A DNA stretch of 64,000 nt from Caprella mutica (taxonomy: Eukaryota; Arthropoda; Malacostraca; Amphipoda; Caprellidae), in contig CANNZV010001028.1 in the NCBI GenBank assembly GCA_947561585.1, positions 124,001-188,000 on the forward strand. Reading direction: 5' to 3'. A model generated the notes under the pieces. The model was not told the DNA's origin. It did not search any database and worked only from the letters and a program-made list of their open reading frames with translations. The translations under genes and the position numbers were made by a program. Below are positions 12,901-19,901 of the stretch, one piece after another (the stretch's first letter is position 1; the number at the start of each line of letters is the position of its first letter).

Positions 12901-15900
12901 ACTTAAATACTTTCCAATTCTAAAAGCTACAACAGAGACAATTACTCACCAGGTAGATTTTAAAGGGCTGACTATTTATGCAGGCTTTTGAAGTCTTCCC
13001 ACCAAACTTTTTGCTAAGCTCCTCCTACTTTTTCCACGAGAGGTATCATGGATACAAAATAAAAATAAATCGCTTTTTCTTATAAATTTCAAAAGTCTCG
13101 TGGAAAAAGTAGGAGGAGCTAGGCAAAAAGTCCGGTGGAAAGACTTCAAAAACCCTGCGTGTGTACGGCCCTTTAGAAAAATGATTCCCGAGCTTACCTG
13201 GTAGATTGTGTTTGTACTTTGGTCCGTACATGAAGTGTAGGAGTTTGGAGGTGAGGGCGGAGCAGATTCTGCCCCACTGGTGCACCAGGCCTGCCCTGTG
13301 GCGCCACTCAATGCACCCCAACCTGAGTGCAGTCCAGAGGGGCGGAGGAGGGAAGCATTTATCGCACGCTAGCAACCACGTCTCAAAGAGAACACTCAGC
13401 ACTCTGTCACATAACTGCTCACCAGCGTCATCTATTGGACACAAACAACATAAGAAACAGGTAAACTAGGTAAAGAGGCTATATTTATACAGTTACTCAT
13501 TAAAAGGGTTGTGACAATATGCTTCTAAAATAATAGATACCATAAATATTACAGACGAAGAGAATTGAATGGTTTTACACCAGCGGTATATAGTATTTGA
13601 TACCATTTCTTTTCATTGATGATATTCATAAGATGTATGATTCAAAAGAACATATTGTCACAACCCTAGTTAGTAGCTACCTAACTAAATATAGGGGCAA
13701 TGGGAGCAAATGCTTATAGCTAATAATTATTTTATTTTTATTCAATTGGCATCTATAACTGAAGGTGTGAAACTGACCGACAATTTGTAACTTATCCTAC
13801 TAGATAAAGGCTTTATTTATTGTAAGTAAAATAAATTCTTGATAAATTCCCTTCAATTTACATAGAAAAAATAATGAAGATAAATAGATTAATGCTTTTG
13901 AAGTAACAAACAAGTAAGTTTAAAATGTTAGACAAAACAGAATCAGAGGACAGATCTTACCTTTAGTCACTGTCCAGTGGCAAGAAAAGAGAGAGAAATT
14001 AGTGTTAAAGAAGCAGGTAAAATTATAGTAATTAATTTAGTATGGGTTTAACATCATCACACAAAGGCCATAGTAATAAATAGCTAATAACATGACTGCA
14101 TTATAAGATTATTGTTTGTTAGTTGTCGGATAGGAAAGCAAAGACAGAAATGGATAAAAATTTGATGAATGAAGAACATTCAATTAGTTTTTGCACCTAG
14201 GGTAAATTTTGAGTTATCGGACAGTTCCACATTTTCAAGACATGTAAGAAAAAAAATACATAGTTAATTAGCCAATATTTAACCTAGATTTCAATTGGTA
14301 TTCTTATACCTGAACTTATTGATTCCAATTAAAATAAAAGTTAAATAACAATATTTACTTATTTTCTTATGTGTCTAAAAATGTGGAACTGTAAGATAAT
14401 TTGGAGCTTAAAATAACCAATTTTAGCAGTTAAGTCACATATAATGAGAGTAAATATTAGTGTAGCTAATACAGAAGAAGGTAAGTGTTAGTGTAGCTAA
14501 TACAGAAGAAGGTAAGTGTTAGTGTAGCTAATACAGAAGAAGGTAAGTGTTAGTGTAGCTAATACAGAAGAAGGTAAGTGTTAGTGTAGCTAATACAGAA
14601 GAAGGTAAGTACCGTGAGTTAAAAAGGCTTCAGTGAATCGAGCAGTTGGAAGTAATGCGTCATCTGATGGAACACCGACTTTAAAACATTATCGACATTG
14701 AACATATCACTATTAGATATTAAATAGGATCATAGGAGTAACTATAGTTAGGAGGTGAGTAGCTACATTCAGAGTAAAATAACTAGTTAATAGAATAAAT
14801 TCAGTTAGAGTAGAAAATAAAACACAATATGAAGAAAGGAAAAATTATAAGACTGATATACCAAATCCCAAACTTTTCTTATTTAAAGTCCCAGAGCAAT
14901 TTTCCCCTCTTCATTTTATTAACTAACAGACATACATTATGGTGACACACTCTAGAAATTATGCATCTTAATATAATGAAACAGCTGAGAAATTAGGGTT
15001 AAATGGATAAATAGTCAGTTGTACCGCTAGATGGCGTTGCTACAGATTTGCTGACAAATATTATGAACACAAACGTGACAAACGCACACACGGAGATTGA
15101 CGTTTTCACCGCTAGATGGCGTAATTATATAATTTAATAGGGCTTTTATAAATCAAACAGTTCAATATTATTCTATTGTTGATGTTAAGAAATAAGTTCA
15201 CTTTTAAGTCAGTCAAGAGATAAAAGAAGTTGCACTGGTCTTTTTAAGTTACTAACTACAGGAGAAAATCTATTTTTTTTTACAAAGACAAATTTTTCCA
15301 TTGAGAAGAAGAGTACAATGTAGCACAGACCTTTGACTGATGGGGGAGAGAGGAGAGCAGAGTTGATGTGGAGGAGGAAGAGGAGCAGAACATGCCACGT
15401 CTCCTCTGACATGGAGACACTTTCTTGAGCCACACTCTGCAGTGTACGTAAGACCCTGTGACACAACACTGCCTGCTTGTTAACATCCGCCCCTATGAGG
15501 AAGTGAATGACATCAAAAGGAAATTAAATACAAGGGAAACAAAGAAGCAGTCAGAGAGAAAAGTAGCTCAATGAACAAAGTTACCTACCACCAGTCTGTG
15601 ACAATGCTTATGGATACAGAAAAGCTACTCCGTGAATGCAGTCACTTACCAAGGAATGTGACGAAAAGGGACAAACACCAGTGGCTGCACTCACGAATGG
15701 AAGAGGAGATAGTAAATGAAGCTTACAAGTCACCAAAAATATTTCCAAGACCTCAAAGTTGAAGATTATAACCCTAGCGCTATCCTCTAGAACTGCAAGT
15801 AGCGTTAAAAATTATAAACTTGGTAAAAATGAAAAAAGACAATCCATAATCCAAATTAAAACAGTACGGGACCAAAGGGACACCACTCCTTTCTCTCCCA

Positions 15901-17184
15901 TTCATCACAGACAGTTTCAGAATAGAGTCCCTGGTGGACATAGTAGAGCAGTACCGACCCTCTCCTACCCTAGGGCCTAGGTACAAAGACATAGTAGCTA
16001 CTTACCCTCTCCTCCTCTAGGTACAAAGACATAGTAGAAGTGGCTGATGATTATGACGGCGTAGTGGTTAGGGTCCTTCACTACTGGTAGAGGTATGCCG
16101 GGTTTTGGAGAGGGCAGAAAGGCAGTCAGCCAGTCACAGTAAATAGTCACGCAGTCCCTCAGAATATCAACTTCAGAGAGGGGGAAACTGAGGCCGTAAC
16201 CAATGGCCTACAGGACAAAGAAATACATTAGTGATAGTCTGAGGTCAGAAAACAGGGTAATGTCATTTTTAGGGTTGTGACAATATTTTTTTTAAATCAT
16301 AGATATTAAGAATACAATAGCTAGACGAAACGGTATCGAATACTATATACCACTGTTTTAGAATGATTCAATACTGCTTAATTCTCTCGGTCTAAACTAT
16401 TTTCTGTAGCTATCTATGATTTTAAAAACATATTGTCACAATCCTAGTCATTACCCTAATGTAGCTACAACATAGATGAAACATCTTGAAAATGTGTATT
16501 ATAATGAAAAATATATGTCCAGCACTTTCCAAGTCAACTTTAATAGTTTACTTACTGACCTTAACTAATTTAAACATTAATTGGCTTTTAAAAATCTGAA
16601 TATTTAACTCACCGGCATAAGGATATCCAACTGCTTATCGTGAGTGATGACAGAGTGCTGATTTGAAGCGCCACTTCCAGGCTTTGAAATTCCACCTCCC
16701 AGACCACTAGCTAAATGCTTGGCCGTTCCAGCAACAAAATCTCTGCTCACACTCCAAGGTAATGCCGTCTGAAGAAGAAAAAGAGTCTTATTAGTTAATT
16801 CAGTAAGTTAAAAGTAGCTGCTAATGACTGTGTATCAGGAAACAATTTAGCTTACAATATTATGACAATTTCAAATGCTCAATTACTAAGTTAGTGAATG
16901 TATCTAAATTTCTATGTCCTCTGCTTCCCACAGTTAACTACAACCAAATGTATAAAGAGTTCACTTCCATATTTCAAAGTAAGGCAGGAAAAGTCACCAG
17001 ACTTGAGAACTCAGGTTGCAAAATTTAAGATATTTTAAAATACTAATTTGGCTCCCAAAATGGAGATTTTCACAAGAAAACGGCACCTAGATTCATATTT
17101 ACTGCATCACTTACTTTGAAGGCCCCAATAGCCGCCTCATCCCCCAGCCAACCCTGCTGGGGCAGCAAATCATTGGACCACTCA
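807..17184 (-). CDS. RalGAPB: Ral GTPase-activating protein subunit beta, N-terminal half, 14 exons
   Basis: This is the non-catalytic beta subunit of the RalGAP complex. In known systems it pairs with an alpha subunit to switch off the small GTPase Ral in the cytoplasm. I assembled it from 14 GT-AG exons: 17184-17115, 16768-16613, 16207-16006, 15492-15331, 13431-13198, 12424-12341, 12170-11994, 11521-11390, 4705-4517, 4286-4181, 3759-3588, 3396-3187, 2378-2301 and 939-807. All junction phases agree and the 2,105 nt contain no stop. Stretches matching the human protein as I remember it include [78 protein letters not shown] and [15 protein letters not shown]. The first coding exon and the C-terminal GAP-like domain lie outside what I can find. 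Seen: exon structure. Inferred: orthology and function. Confidence 0.93.
940..1372. other. RalGAPB intron remainder, no feature seen
   Basis: AT-rich intronic sequence between the exon starting at 939 and the 17-bp array. The stretch around 1020-1100 resembles one at 29985-30070 (shared GTCTCYGTTTTCTATGTCTA), so it includes a piece of a dispersed repeat. No coding signal is visible. Confidence 0.6.
1373..2290. repeat. 17-bp minisatellite next to a splice donor
   Basis: Roughly 53 copies of CCATGCCATGTCCCACT (plus strand). Common variants have CTATGCC or ATGCAAT, clustered towards the right end. The array begins about 10 bases inside the intron that follows the exon 2378-2301. Because the unit lacks stop codons, several frames stay open over 300 codons on each strand; these are by-products of the repeat, not genes. 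Confidence 0.97.
2301..2378 (-). CDS. RalGAPB: RalGAPB exon
   Basis: 78 nt, exactly 26 codons, acceptor TTTTTCAG and donor GTGAGG. It encodes [20 protein letters not shown], matching the family motif L-R-R-S-S-I-N-I-L-L-S-L-L-P-L-P-H-H-F. Minisatellites flank it on both sides. Confidence 0.94.
2483..3186 (-). repeat. 28-bp minisatellite copying an exon end plus splice donor
   Basis: About 25 tandem copies. On the minus strand the unit reads GTCAGGAGTAACCACCAG followed by the donor region. It duplicates the last six codons of the exon 3396-3187 plus its 5' splice site. Units nearest the exon keep GTGAGA. Most distal units carry GTTAGATA instead, so the donor weakens with distance. Confidence 0.96.
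3187..3396 (-). CDS. RalGAPB: RalGAPB exon
   Basis: Exactly 70 codons, phase 0 to 0, acceptor TCTTGCAG and donor GTGAGA. After a Ser/Thr/Pro/His-rich start it encodes [20 protein letters not shown], then [16 protein letters not shown]. This corresponds to the family segment H-P-V-L-A-S-V-I-L-N-S...D-L-K-G. Its last residues, VRSNNQ, and the donor are repeated as a 28-bp minisatellite. Confidence 0.92.
3588..3759 (-). CDS. RalGAPB: RalGAPB exon
   Basis: 172 nt from acceptor TTTTTCAG. It encodes [20 protein letters not shown], then a proline-rich insertion ([17 protein letters not shown]). The chosen donor GTACTA is weak but is the only nearby one giving phase 0, which the next exon needs. The Pro-rich part makes this stretch differ from the human sequence, so the exon end is less certain than its start. 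Confidence 0.88.
3895..4123. repeat. Dispersed repeat, copy 1 of 3
   Basis: About 220 bases closely resemble 15515-15725 on the same strand, sharing GCTACTCCGTGAATGCAGTC and GAATGTGACGAAAAGGGACA. Part also matches 63500-63630 in the opposite orientation. Its GAGGAAAATGAAGAGGTG stretch is duplicated at 4151, beside the donor of the exon 4286-4181. It is probably a non-autonomous element whose ends I cannot fix. Confidence 0.75.
4181..4286 (-). CDS. RalGAPB: RalGAPB exon
   Basis: 106 nt, acceptor CCCTCACAG and donor GTAACT. It ends in [16 protein letters not shown], then AG of an Arg codon. The family motif is Y-E-A-G-R-A-E-A-C-G-T-L-C-R. The split Arg codon is completed by the next exon. Confidence 0.93.
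4517..4705 (-). CDS. RalGAPB: RalGAPB exon, low-complexity linker
   Basis: 189 nt, acceptor TTTTTCAG and donor GTGAGA. The residues are rich in Ser, Pro, Gly and Lys and include the short motif [10 protein letters not shown]. The human protein has a comparable poorly conserved segment containing R-R-K-G-S at this point. Identity rests mainly on splice phase and position between two well-conserved exons. Confidence 0.8.
4706..5434. other. AT-rich intron, nothing recognised
   Basis: This is the part of the long RalGAPB intron between the exon start at 4705 and the LINE duplication at 5435. It is AT-rich with many TAGAATA-like stretches. I see no conserved exon or element. Confidence 0.6.
5435..5449. 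repeat. Target-site duplication of the LINE (left copy)
   Basis: TGAATTGAAATTGAT is identical to 11340-11354. The left copy runs directly into the GATT/TCAA-type tail of the element. Confidence 0.9.
5550..9284 (-). CDS. LINE ORF2: endonuclease, reverse transcriptase, RNase H
   Basis: The polyprotein copies the element's RNA into the genome. In order it has: an APE-type endonuclease with [22 protein letters not shown] and GSDHYP; a reverse transcriptase with [28 protein letters not shown] and the catalytic YVDD; RNase H with FTDGSK, AELCG, YCDSTSA and [14 protein letters not shown]; and a C-terminal Cys/His motif (C-x2-C-x5-H-x4-C). The frame opens after a TAA at 9285-9287, but the first ATG is at 9158, downstream of the catalytic Asn and Glu of the endonuclease. 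The frame upstream of that ATG is therefore clearly coding, and initiation must be non-AUG, re-initiation after ORF1, or lost. All catalytic motifs look intact. Confidence 0.93.
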   Translation of the reverse strand, partial: TSTHIHKLLILQWNCQGYRSKYEDLRHILNLKHPAIALLQETMLGDCTPRPPAGYNIYSSFNRPVPGNGLATLIRKDIPHMNLQLQTNLQATAFRIRLARQYTICNIYLPPNKLIHLNDITNIIDQLPVPILLCGDFNSRHQLWDETCTQQDARSRIIESLLLNSSLALLNSGIATHFHVQTGSSSAIDLSLCSATNVTDFSWSTMNDLYGSDHYPLIIEEIEPQVHVPQERYLEHKADWSKFSFATYIDDLNCYVNDNSTEELVTMYCKHIILAADIAIPRSSGRLQPRKVPWWTEECTQANRQRKKALRKYQRSLLVSDKIAYCRARAVAKRVKFEAKRTSWQKYVSSLNMNTPMKKIWTRIRKIRGSYQNHKASYLIKNGDHITDDMDIAELMANHYEAISSNNSYNLNFQRYRRTHEPPINFSTNEDIPYNSPITQIELRRMLATCGNTAAGEDKITYNMIRRSLESCFQFLISIYNKIFDTGQYPLQWQSSVVLSFPKPGKDSTVEENFRPISLTSCVGKLMEKIINNRLTFFLESNNHLPPEQFGFRKMHSTIDALNRFTTDVAKSLNEKNCVICVSFDLRKAYDTTWRYGILQNMYYIGLRGKLPEYVRCFLSDRLFRTKIGNAISTCHRFDQGVPQGGVLSCTLFSLAINNILKCIPSNVRASLYVDDLLIYCSGNYVPGMERRLQFAINRVSSWADSHGFTFSAAKTNCIHFHHKKRFQQPLKLMLNKTIIPNREHIKYLGMVIDYRLSWKDHVKTTKIECFKRLELLKHISHTSWGSDRTTMLRLYRAIIRSKLDYGCFIYGGAVDGTLALLDPIHNAAIRLSTGAYRSSPVLSLYAESGEPPLKTRREQLLLQYYARTLQLPTSAAYQTIENHTTYINNNPGKMVTVADQIKSATIDIDFNIVTLPFVYKDVPVWQLCPDTICNCYEYPRKGTCSDHVMRSYFNEHRNQHHNGEFPIFTDGSKSDIGVGCAATSFGGYKKMKLMTQSSIFTAELCGLFCGLLIANSMEHEKFVIYCDSTSAIQVTDHFESTHPIIRKIIILLIKLKNRNKNITFCWSPAHVGILGNEAADKLAASAAEEDVPPCNEELPYRDWYPLIRGAVRERWAAQWFGVNHNKLRQLKDTTIPWQPLNNRKQSIILTRIRIGHTRLTHQYLMEQQHQPYCEDCIVHLTIKHLLSECPSHSDLRLQIFPESFNKNPNEIMRLMLAERQDESFDFARIFRYLQEIGIYDNII
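9356..11065 (-). CDS. LINE ORF1: gag-like nucleic-acid-binding protein
   Basis: A 569-residue ORF1 that in this class of LINE packages the RNA as a ribonucleoprotein. The N-terminal 100 residues are Ser/Ala-rich. Then comes a globular region, then three consecutive Cys/His zinc knuckles at about residues 262-320 ([46 protein letters not shown]). It is followed by a 9-residue tandem repeat and a basic, Ser/Asn-rich tail (about residue 450 on). The ORF is uninterrupted. It ends about 70 bases before the ORF2 frame opens, so ORF2 may be translated by termination-reinitiation. Confidence 0.92.
   Translation of the reverse strand: MNKSNNENKANSVNGTVAAPEGSSCSVALGKSRIGQVETGRHLATDSEVSGAQATSAKHATGAIPKVDRTTNRNIDKSKPSSSSARPRDQANNNFEKLFGPKNFVQFFSIKSNGEANLTKLNMFKVDKEIKHYVGVCEKITEDFQLKSWTVEVRTAEQGTKLLTMTNLCGESVKVIPHEYHNSSQGVITCSLLKDYKDEDIVEGLSDRGVIGCRRIIRGPKSSHPEPTTTLILTFNTPNPPDRLLIRTGLVERVRLYIPLPRRCFNCHRYGHSGAKCRKPLPVCIRCGGDMEGGHTSDTCRLPVNCIHCHEPHSVTSKNCQRFLLEKEILAIKTKEHLTFAEARSKVSLTLGATRSYSAIVANPIIAPAPDRHQHTADADRHQHTADADRHQQTVDADRHQQTVDADSHQQTVDKNRHQQTVNADRHQQTVNADRHQQTVDADRQQTADINNNTNTTKQQEPKTSTKRRLQRSPSISPERANAENNSKSMKHRTKHPKFEQTRSITDDNPHQMDITEPPDRVLEEKRYSLKENINYSPQQNNILNQARKSNKDKKKSNNHKAYRSQSID
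9722..9958 (-). repeat. 27-bp coding repeat inside LINE ORF1
   Basis: About eight tandem 27-bp units encode variants of DADRHQQTV (residues about 369-448 of ORF1). Variation is largely confined to a few positions (QT/HT, D/N, K-N/A-D). It keeps the reading frame because the unit is nine codons. Confidence 0.93.
11340..11354. repeat. Target-site duplication of the LINE (right copy)
   Basis: Identical to 5435-5449. It is only about 30 bases from the splice donor of the RalGAPB exon ending at 11390. Confidence 0.9.
11390..11521 (-). CDS. RalGAPB: RalGAPB exon
   Basis: 132 nt, acceptor TTGCCAG and donor GTGAGT. It encodes [20 protein letters not shown], matching the family motif K-V-N-S-I-L-x-L-F-G-S-W-L-F-D-A-A. 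The full-length LINE at 5450-11339 lies only about 35-45 bases past this donor, in the same orientation. Confidence 0.93.
11682..11990 (-). repeat. 21-bp minisatellite derived from a splice-donor region, donor lost
   Basis: About 14 units. On the minus strand each reads CATAGGAAAGTCATTGCCAG with one more base. The host boundary is TTCATAG, then GTAAGTCATTG, so the unit copies exon end plus donor but with GT changed to GA. Some units have AATTCATTG instead of AAGTCATTG. The unit is seven codons, so the frame stays open from the exon through the whole array. Confidence 0.95.
11994..12170 (-). CDS. RalGAPB: RalGAPB exon
   Basis: 177 nt, acceptor TGTTTCAG and donor GTAAGT. It encodes [20 protein letters not shown] and, later, [20 protein letters not shown] and LVDAFIG. 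The family has the same order: N-P-V-D-L, then P-C-L-K-Q-L-P-Q-I-F, then C-L-V-D-A-F-L-G. A 21-bp minisatellite starts within a few bases of its donor. Confidence 0.94.
12341..12424 (-). CDS. RalGAPB: RalGAPB exon
   Basis: 84 nt between acceptor TTTACAG and donor GTGAGA. It encodes [20 protein letters not shown] and then FRFLHII. It matches the family motif of an acidic stretch, two prolines, then Q-x-W-F-R-F-L-H. Confidence 0.92.
12960..13176. mobile_element. Palindromic MITE-like element
   Basis: A near-perfect inverted repeat whose inner arms (13016-13039 and 13097-13120) are exact 24-bp complements around AGCTCCTCCTACTTTTTCCA. Outer parts also pair: AAGTCTTCCCACC pairs with GGTGGAAAGACTT, and TAAAGGGC with GCCCTTTA. 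It lies about 15 bases inside the intron after the exon 13431-13198. Confidence 0.8.
13198..13431 (-). CDS. RalGAPB: RalGAPB exon
   Basis: 234 nt, phase 1 to phase 1, acceptor TCCAATAG and donor GTAAGC. It encodes [40 protein letters not shown] and [10 protein letters not shown]. This is the strongest single match in the window to the RalGAP beta family. A palindromic repeat begins just inside the following intron. Confidence 0.96.
13505..13668. mobile_element. Palindromic MITE, family AGGGTTGTGACAATAT, copy 1
   Basis: Begins AGGGTTGTGACAATATG and ends with the complement CATATTGTCACAACCCT. The interior pairs imperfectly around GGTAT...ATACC. Related copies lie at 16270-16447 and 40011-40174. 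It is a short non-autonomous element with no coding capacity. Confidence 0.88.
14455..14609. repeat. 31-bp tandem repeat, five copies
   Basis: The unit contains GTAAGTGTTAGTGTAGCTAA and then TACAGAAGAAG. On the plus strand it resembles an acceptor-like CAG, a six-base AAGAAG and a donor-like GTAAGT. The host gene runs on the other strand, so this is probably coincidental. Confidence 0.93.
15024..15036 (+). promoter_or_regulatory. CTCF-like motif CCGCTAGATGGCG
   Basis: An exact 13-mer also found at 15109-15121 and 39696-39708. It resembles the core of the insulator protein CTCF site (CCGCNAGRTGGCG). It could equally be a conserved part of a dispersed repeat, since the flanks at 15080-15121 and 39655-39708 also share ACGTTTC/TTCACC-like sequence. 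Confidence 0.4.
15109..15121 (+). promoter_or_regulatory. CTCF-like motif, second copy
   Basis: Identical 13-mer 72 bases from the first and in the same orientation. It is preceded by GACGTTTTCA, like the copy at 39696. Confidence 0.4.
15331..15492 (-). CDS. RalGAPB: RalGAPB exon
   Basis: 162 nt from acceptor CTCATAG. It encodes [20 protein letters not shown] followed by [20 protein letters not shown]. This is one of the most recognisable blocks of RalGAP beta. The donor GTCTGTGC is weaker than the others in this gene but keeps the phase. Confidence 0.94.
15505..15790. repeat. Dispersed repeat, copy 2 of 3
   Basis: Matches 3895-4123 over most of its length. Its right end (CTTCAA/AAGATTATAACCC and TAGCGCTATC) matches 63490-63560 in reverse. 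That suggests an element of roughly 270 bases ending near GATAGCGCTAGGG. It sits in the RalGAPB intron right of the exon 15492. Confidence 0.75.
16006..16207 (-). CDS. RalGAPB: RalGAPB exon
   Basis: 202 nt from acceptor CCTGTAG to donor GTAAGT, encoding [19 protein letters not shown] and then [18 protein letters not shown] and FVPRGGE. The order and spacing match the conserved N-terminal helical region of RalGAP beta (GYGL, then IPLPV-K-PN-Y, then FVPR). It ends in phase 1, which the next exon fits. Confidence 0.93.
16270..16447. mobile_element. Palindromic MITE, family AGGGTTGTGACAATAT, copy 2
   Basis: Starts TAGGGTTGTGACAATAT and ends ATATTGTCACAATCCTA. It lies in the RalGAPB intron between the exons at 16207 and 16613. 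GTCATT on both sides may be a partial target-site duplication. Confidence 0.85.
16613..16768 (-). CDS. RalGAPB: RalGAPB exon
   Basis: Exactly 52 codons, phase 0 on both sides, between acceptor TTCTTCAG and donor GTGAGT. The encoded segment contains [19 protein letters not shown] and ends DKQLDILMP. This corresponds to the region of human RALGAPB just before the conserved I-C/G-Y-G-L motif. The Gly/Ser-rich middle is probably a flexible stretch. Confidence 0.9.
17115..17184 (-). CDS. RalGAPB: RalGAPB exon (near N-terminus)
   Basis: Acceptor TTTTCAG and donor GTAAGT bound 70 nt. It encodes [18 protein letters not shown] and ends in AFK. The family starts with a short Met-Tyr-Ser-Glu-Trp sequence, so the missing upstream exon needs to supply only the start codon and one or two residues. 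The acceptor is phase 2 and the donor phase 0. Confidence 0.85.
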
Positions 17185-17616
17185 CTGAAAATCATCACTC
17201 AAGGAGTCATTATTTCACACTCAAAGAACTATTCTGAAAAATAACTTTAGCAGGTTAACACCCAGAAGGCAGAAACTGGTAATATTTTACAAGAAATACT
17301 CTATTTCCTTGTTTGCTCTCAACAAAATGTATTTAAATATAGAAGAAAATCAAGGATTGTTCACAGAGAAAACATTAAAAACACCCCATAATCTGCAGAC
17401 AGTCAAACACTACTGATATTTGGTGATACTTGGAAGCAAATGATAATCAAGAAAAGAAAAATTATCTGTGCTACGTTCTCTGTGAAAAAATAAATGAAAC
17501 ACCTGACACTTTTGTTAAATATATATATAGAGAATTTCTTTTGCATGGTTCAACATTATATTTTCTTAAACTTGAAATAACATGAAACATAGCCAGTCTG
17601 CAGAAACTGGTAAAGT
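17185..17616. other. Upstream part of RalGAPB intron, repeat-rich
   Basis: No exon encoding the missing start codon could be identified. The right part contains fragments (CAGTCTGCAGAAACTGGTAA and GTTCACAGAGAAAAC) that recur at 19090-19260 and 22465-23080. It therefore belongs to an older repeat that the hAT element interrupts. Confidence 0.6.
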
Positions 17617-17624
17617 GTTCATAG

Positions 17625-18965
17625 TAGTGATGGGACGATTAATCGGAATCGTATCAGAATAATTGGTGAATTGGGACTTTCCAAGGTATCGGGAATCAGA
17701 TTTACAAAATTTTAGGGCGATTCCGACACGTAAAACGATTATTTGTCAGTGAATTAGGTAAATTTGTGCTATAGGTCCACCTCTGATTTTCGACATTTTG
17801 ACACTTCGTGTAGGTAAAAGGAACCGTTTTAAGACTTTTTTCATGAATAACATTTGTTGTGGAAATGCTTAGTTTTTCGAGATATAGCGCAATTAATTTT
17901 CCATTAGAAATAACATTAGGTCTTCAGATAACTAGGCATTGCGGCCTTCTAGATGTTCTTGACATAAATCTTAGTGACATCAAAACTGTTAATGTAGTTC
18001 CCTGTATCCACTAGTTTTTCGTACTGCATCAAGGAAGTTATATTACTGGAAATATAACAACGACTCTCAGCTATTTTATATGGTCTGTTTTTTGGTCCAC
18101 TGCAATATACGTAGAAGTGACAATAGAGCGATTTGTAAGGTAACAGACTTAATCGAAAATTAGGGTCAAGTAGTTTGAATAACTGAATACACCATTACTC
18201 TTTTCTTATATTGGCAATAAATAAACATTTTTTATAATTGAACACTCTTCGATTGCTATAAATTTAATTTTAGAGTGTTGCTGTGATGATGTCACATACA
18301 CTAACCGTCTCAATTGTCACTACTATATAGCTACTATATATATAGCTACTATATATATATACTATACTATATGTACCGCCATTTCAATTAAATTCAATAT
18401 ATTCCAGTTTCCAGACTTCCAATAGTTTAACAATCAACTTAGTTTAGGCTTTAAGATGTTGCCAAATTTCCATAGGGAGCAGTAGTAAATTTCCAGTGAG
18501 GGGAAAATCAGGAAACTCTGCTAATCTTACAAATACCAGAGTTGCTAATCTTACAATATCATTAAGGATTTTTTTTTTCGAAGGTATGAATTAAATGTTC
18601 ACTGTTTAGAGAGGAATCAAGTGATTAGCCATGAATCAATGATTTATGAATTTTACTATTCAGTATTTACATTAATGAATAGCTACTCAACAAAATGAAA
18701 ACTAAGGTGTTGAAAGAGTTCCAATAAAACATTTCTTGTCTTATCATATAAGTTTCAGCCTACATATAAACACTGCAAAGTACAAGTTAACTTATGAAAA
18801 TTATTAATAAATTGAAGATTTAATATGGTACACAGTATAAGGTATCATTAGAAGTTAAATATCTAGCCCAATAAACAAGACTTCAGGTATCGGGAATCGC
18901 ATCGAGAATCGGTTAATTTGGATAGAATCTGAATAGTTAAAAATCTTGGTATCGTCCCATCACTA
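17625..18965. mobile_element. Non-autonomous hAT-type DNA transposon
   Basis: The 1,341-bp element starts TAGTGATGGGACGAT and ends with the exact complement ATCGTCCCATCACTA. It is flanked by identical 8-bp copies of GTTCATAG (17617-17624 and 18966-18973). An 8-bp duplication and a T/CAGTG-A-TGGGA end are typical of hAT elements. Subterminal GGTATCGGGAATC stretches occur near both ends (17686 and 18888). No transposase is visible. Confidence 0.9.
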
Positions 18966-19261
18966 GTTCATAGATGAGATCTCTTATTCTGTTTGTAGCA
19001 AATTTAATGTAAATATAGGAATTATTTCAAAATTGTTCAGGAAGAATATCCAAAATATCTCCCATACTCTATTCTGCAGACGGGAAACACAGCCAGTGTG
19101 CCACTCTACGAGGGGCCAGTCTGCAGAATATGGGACATTTATAACATTTTCTGTGCGAACAATCCTTAATTTCCTCCTATAATTACAATTACATGCAATA
19201 TACTGAGAACAGAAGCAAAAATAGAGAATTTCTTGGAGAACACTTTACCAGTTCCTGCAGT

Positions 19262-19510
19262 CTGGACGAGGGGTACATAGAATCACCGAAACGGACGGAA
19301 ACAGACCAATTGAGGACCAAAATGGCCCAATTGGTCTGATTGGGAACCAAAACAGACCAATTGTGGTCCAAAACAGACCGAATGGGGTACAAAACAGACC
19401 GAATGGGGTCCAAAACAGACCGAATGGGGTCCAAAACAGACCGAATGGGGTCCAAAACAGACCGAATGGGGACCAAGCCGGATCTAATCGGGCCTAAACG
19501 GAGTTAAGTA
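19262..19510. repeat. 21-bp minisatellite inside a large inverted-repeat arm
   Basis: About five to seven units of GAATGGGGTCCAAAACAGACC. The whole arm from GAATCACCGAAACGG to CCGGATCTAATCGGGCC has inverted counterparts at 22325-22450 and at 23083-23132. It is therefore the terminal arm of a larger element into which other elements inserted. Confidence 0.8.
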
Positions 19511-19624
19511 GTTCATAAAAAATACTTAAATAGTTAGTACTATACATTGGAGAAAAATAATAATATTTAGAATGAGTTATTCAACTGATAATAGCTACCT
19601 ACTTATGTTGAAAAAAAAAACAAT

Positions 19625-19800
19625 AGCTATTTTACTCCCCTCCACTCTAAAACTTTTATCCGTCTATTTAATAGAACCGAAGTTACTTGTTCTAGAAATG
19701 TAAATATTTTCTTAATTTGTTCAATATTCTATTAATAATACATAAATTCTTCATTCCAACTTTCTTCTTTATTACTAATTTTCAATCAAAGAACTTGAAA
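19625..19800. repeat. Dispersed repeat related to 39126-39290 and 52246-52420
   Basis: The three share CCTCCACTCTAA/TCCACTCTA near one end, then an A/GTTACTxxTTxTA stretch, and GAATTTCAAGxxAAGA or a similar TTTCAATCAAAGAA at the other. They look like fragments of one old AT-rich element. Confidence 0.5.
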
Positions 19801-19901
19801 GAAGAAGCATCCAGGAATTGAAATGATGACGTAACACACACACATTTTCTATTTAGTATTTAGTTAATAAATTCCGGCTCATAGGATATGAGCATTCAAA
19901 G

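Larger units (their letters stand above)
13669..15330. other. RalGAPB intron, AT-rich, with small repeats
   Basis: Apart from the 31-bp array and two copies of a CTCF-like motif annotated separately, this intron between the exons at 13431 and 15331 shows only AT-rich sequence. Confidence 0.6.

Noticed and set aside
14455..14609. Tandem mini-exons (CAG-AAGAAG-GTAAGT) on the plus strand
   Set aside because: The host gene is on the minus strand and no other plus-strand exon is nearby.
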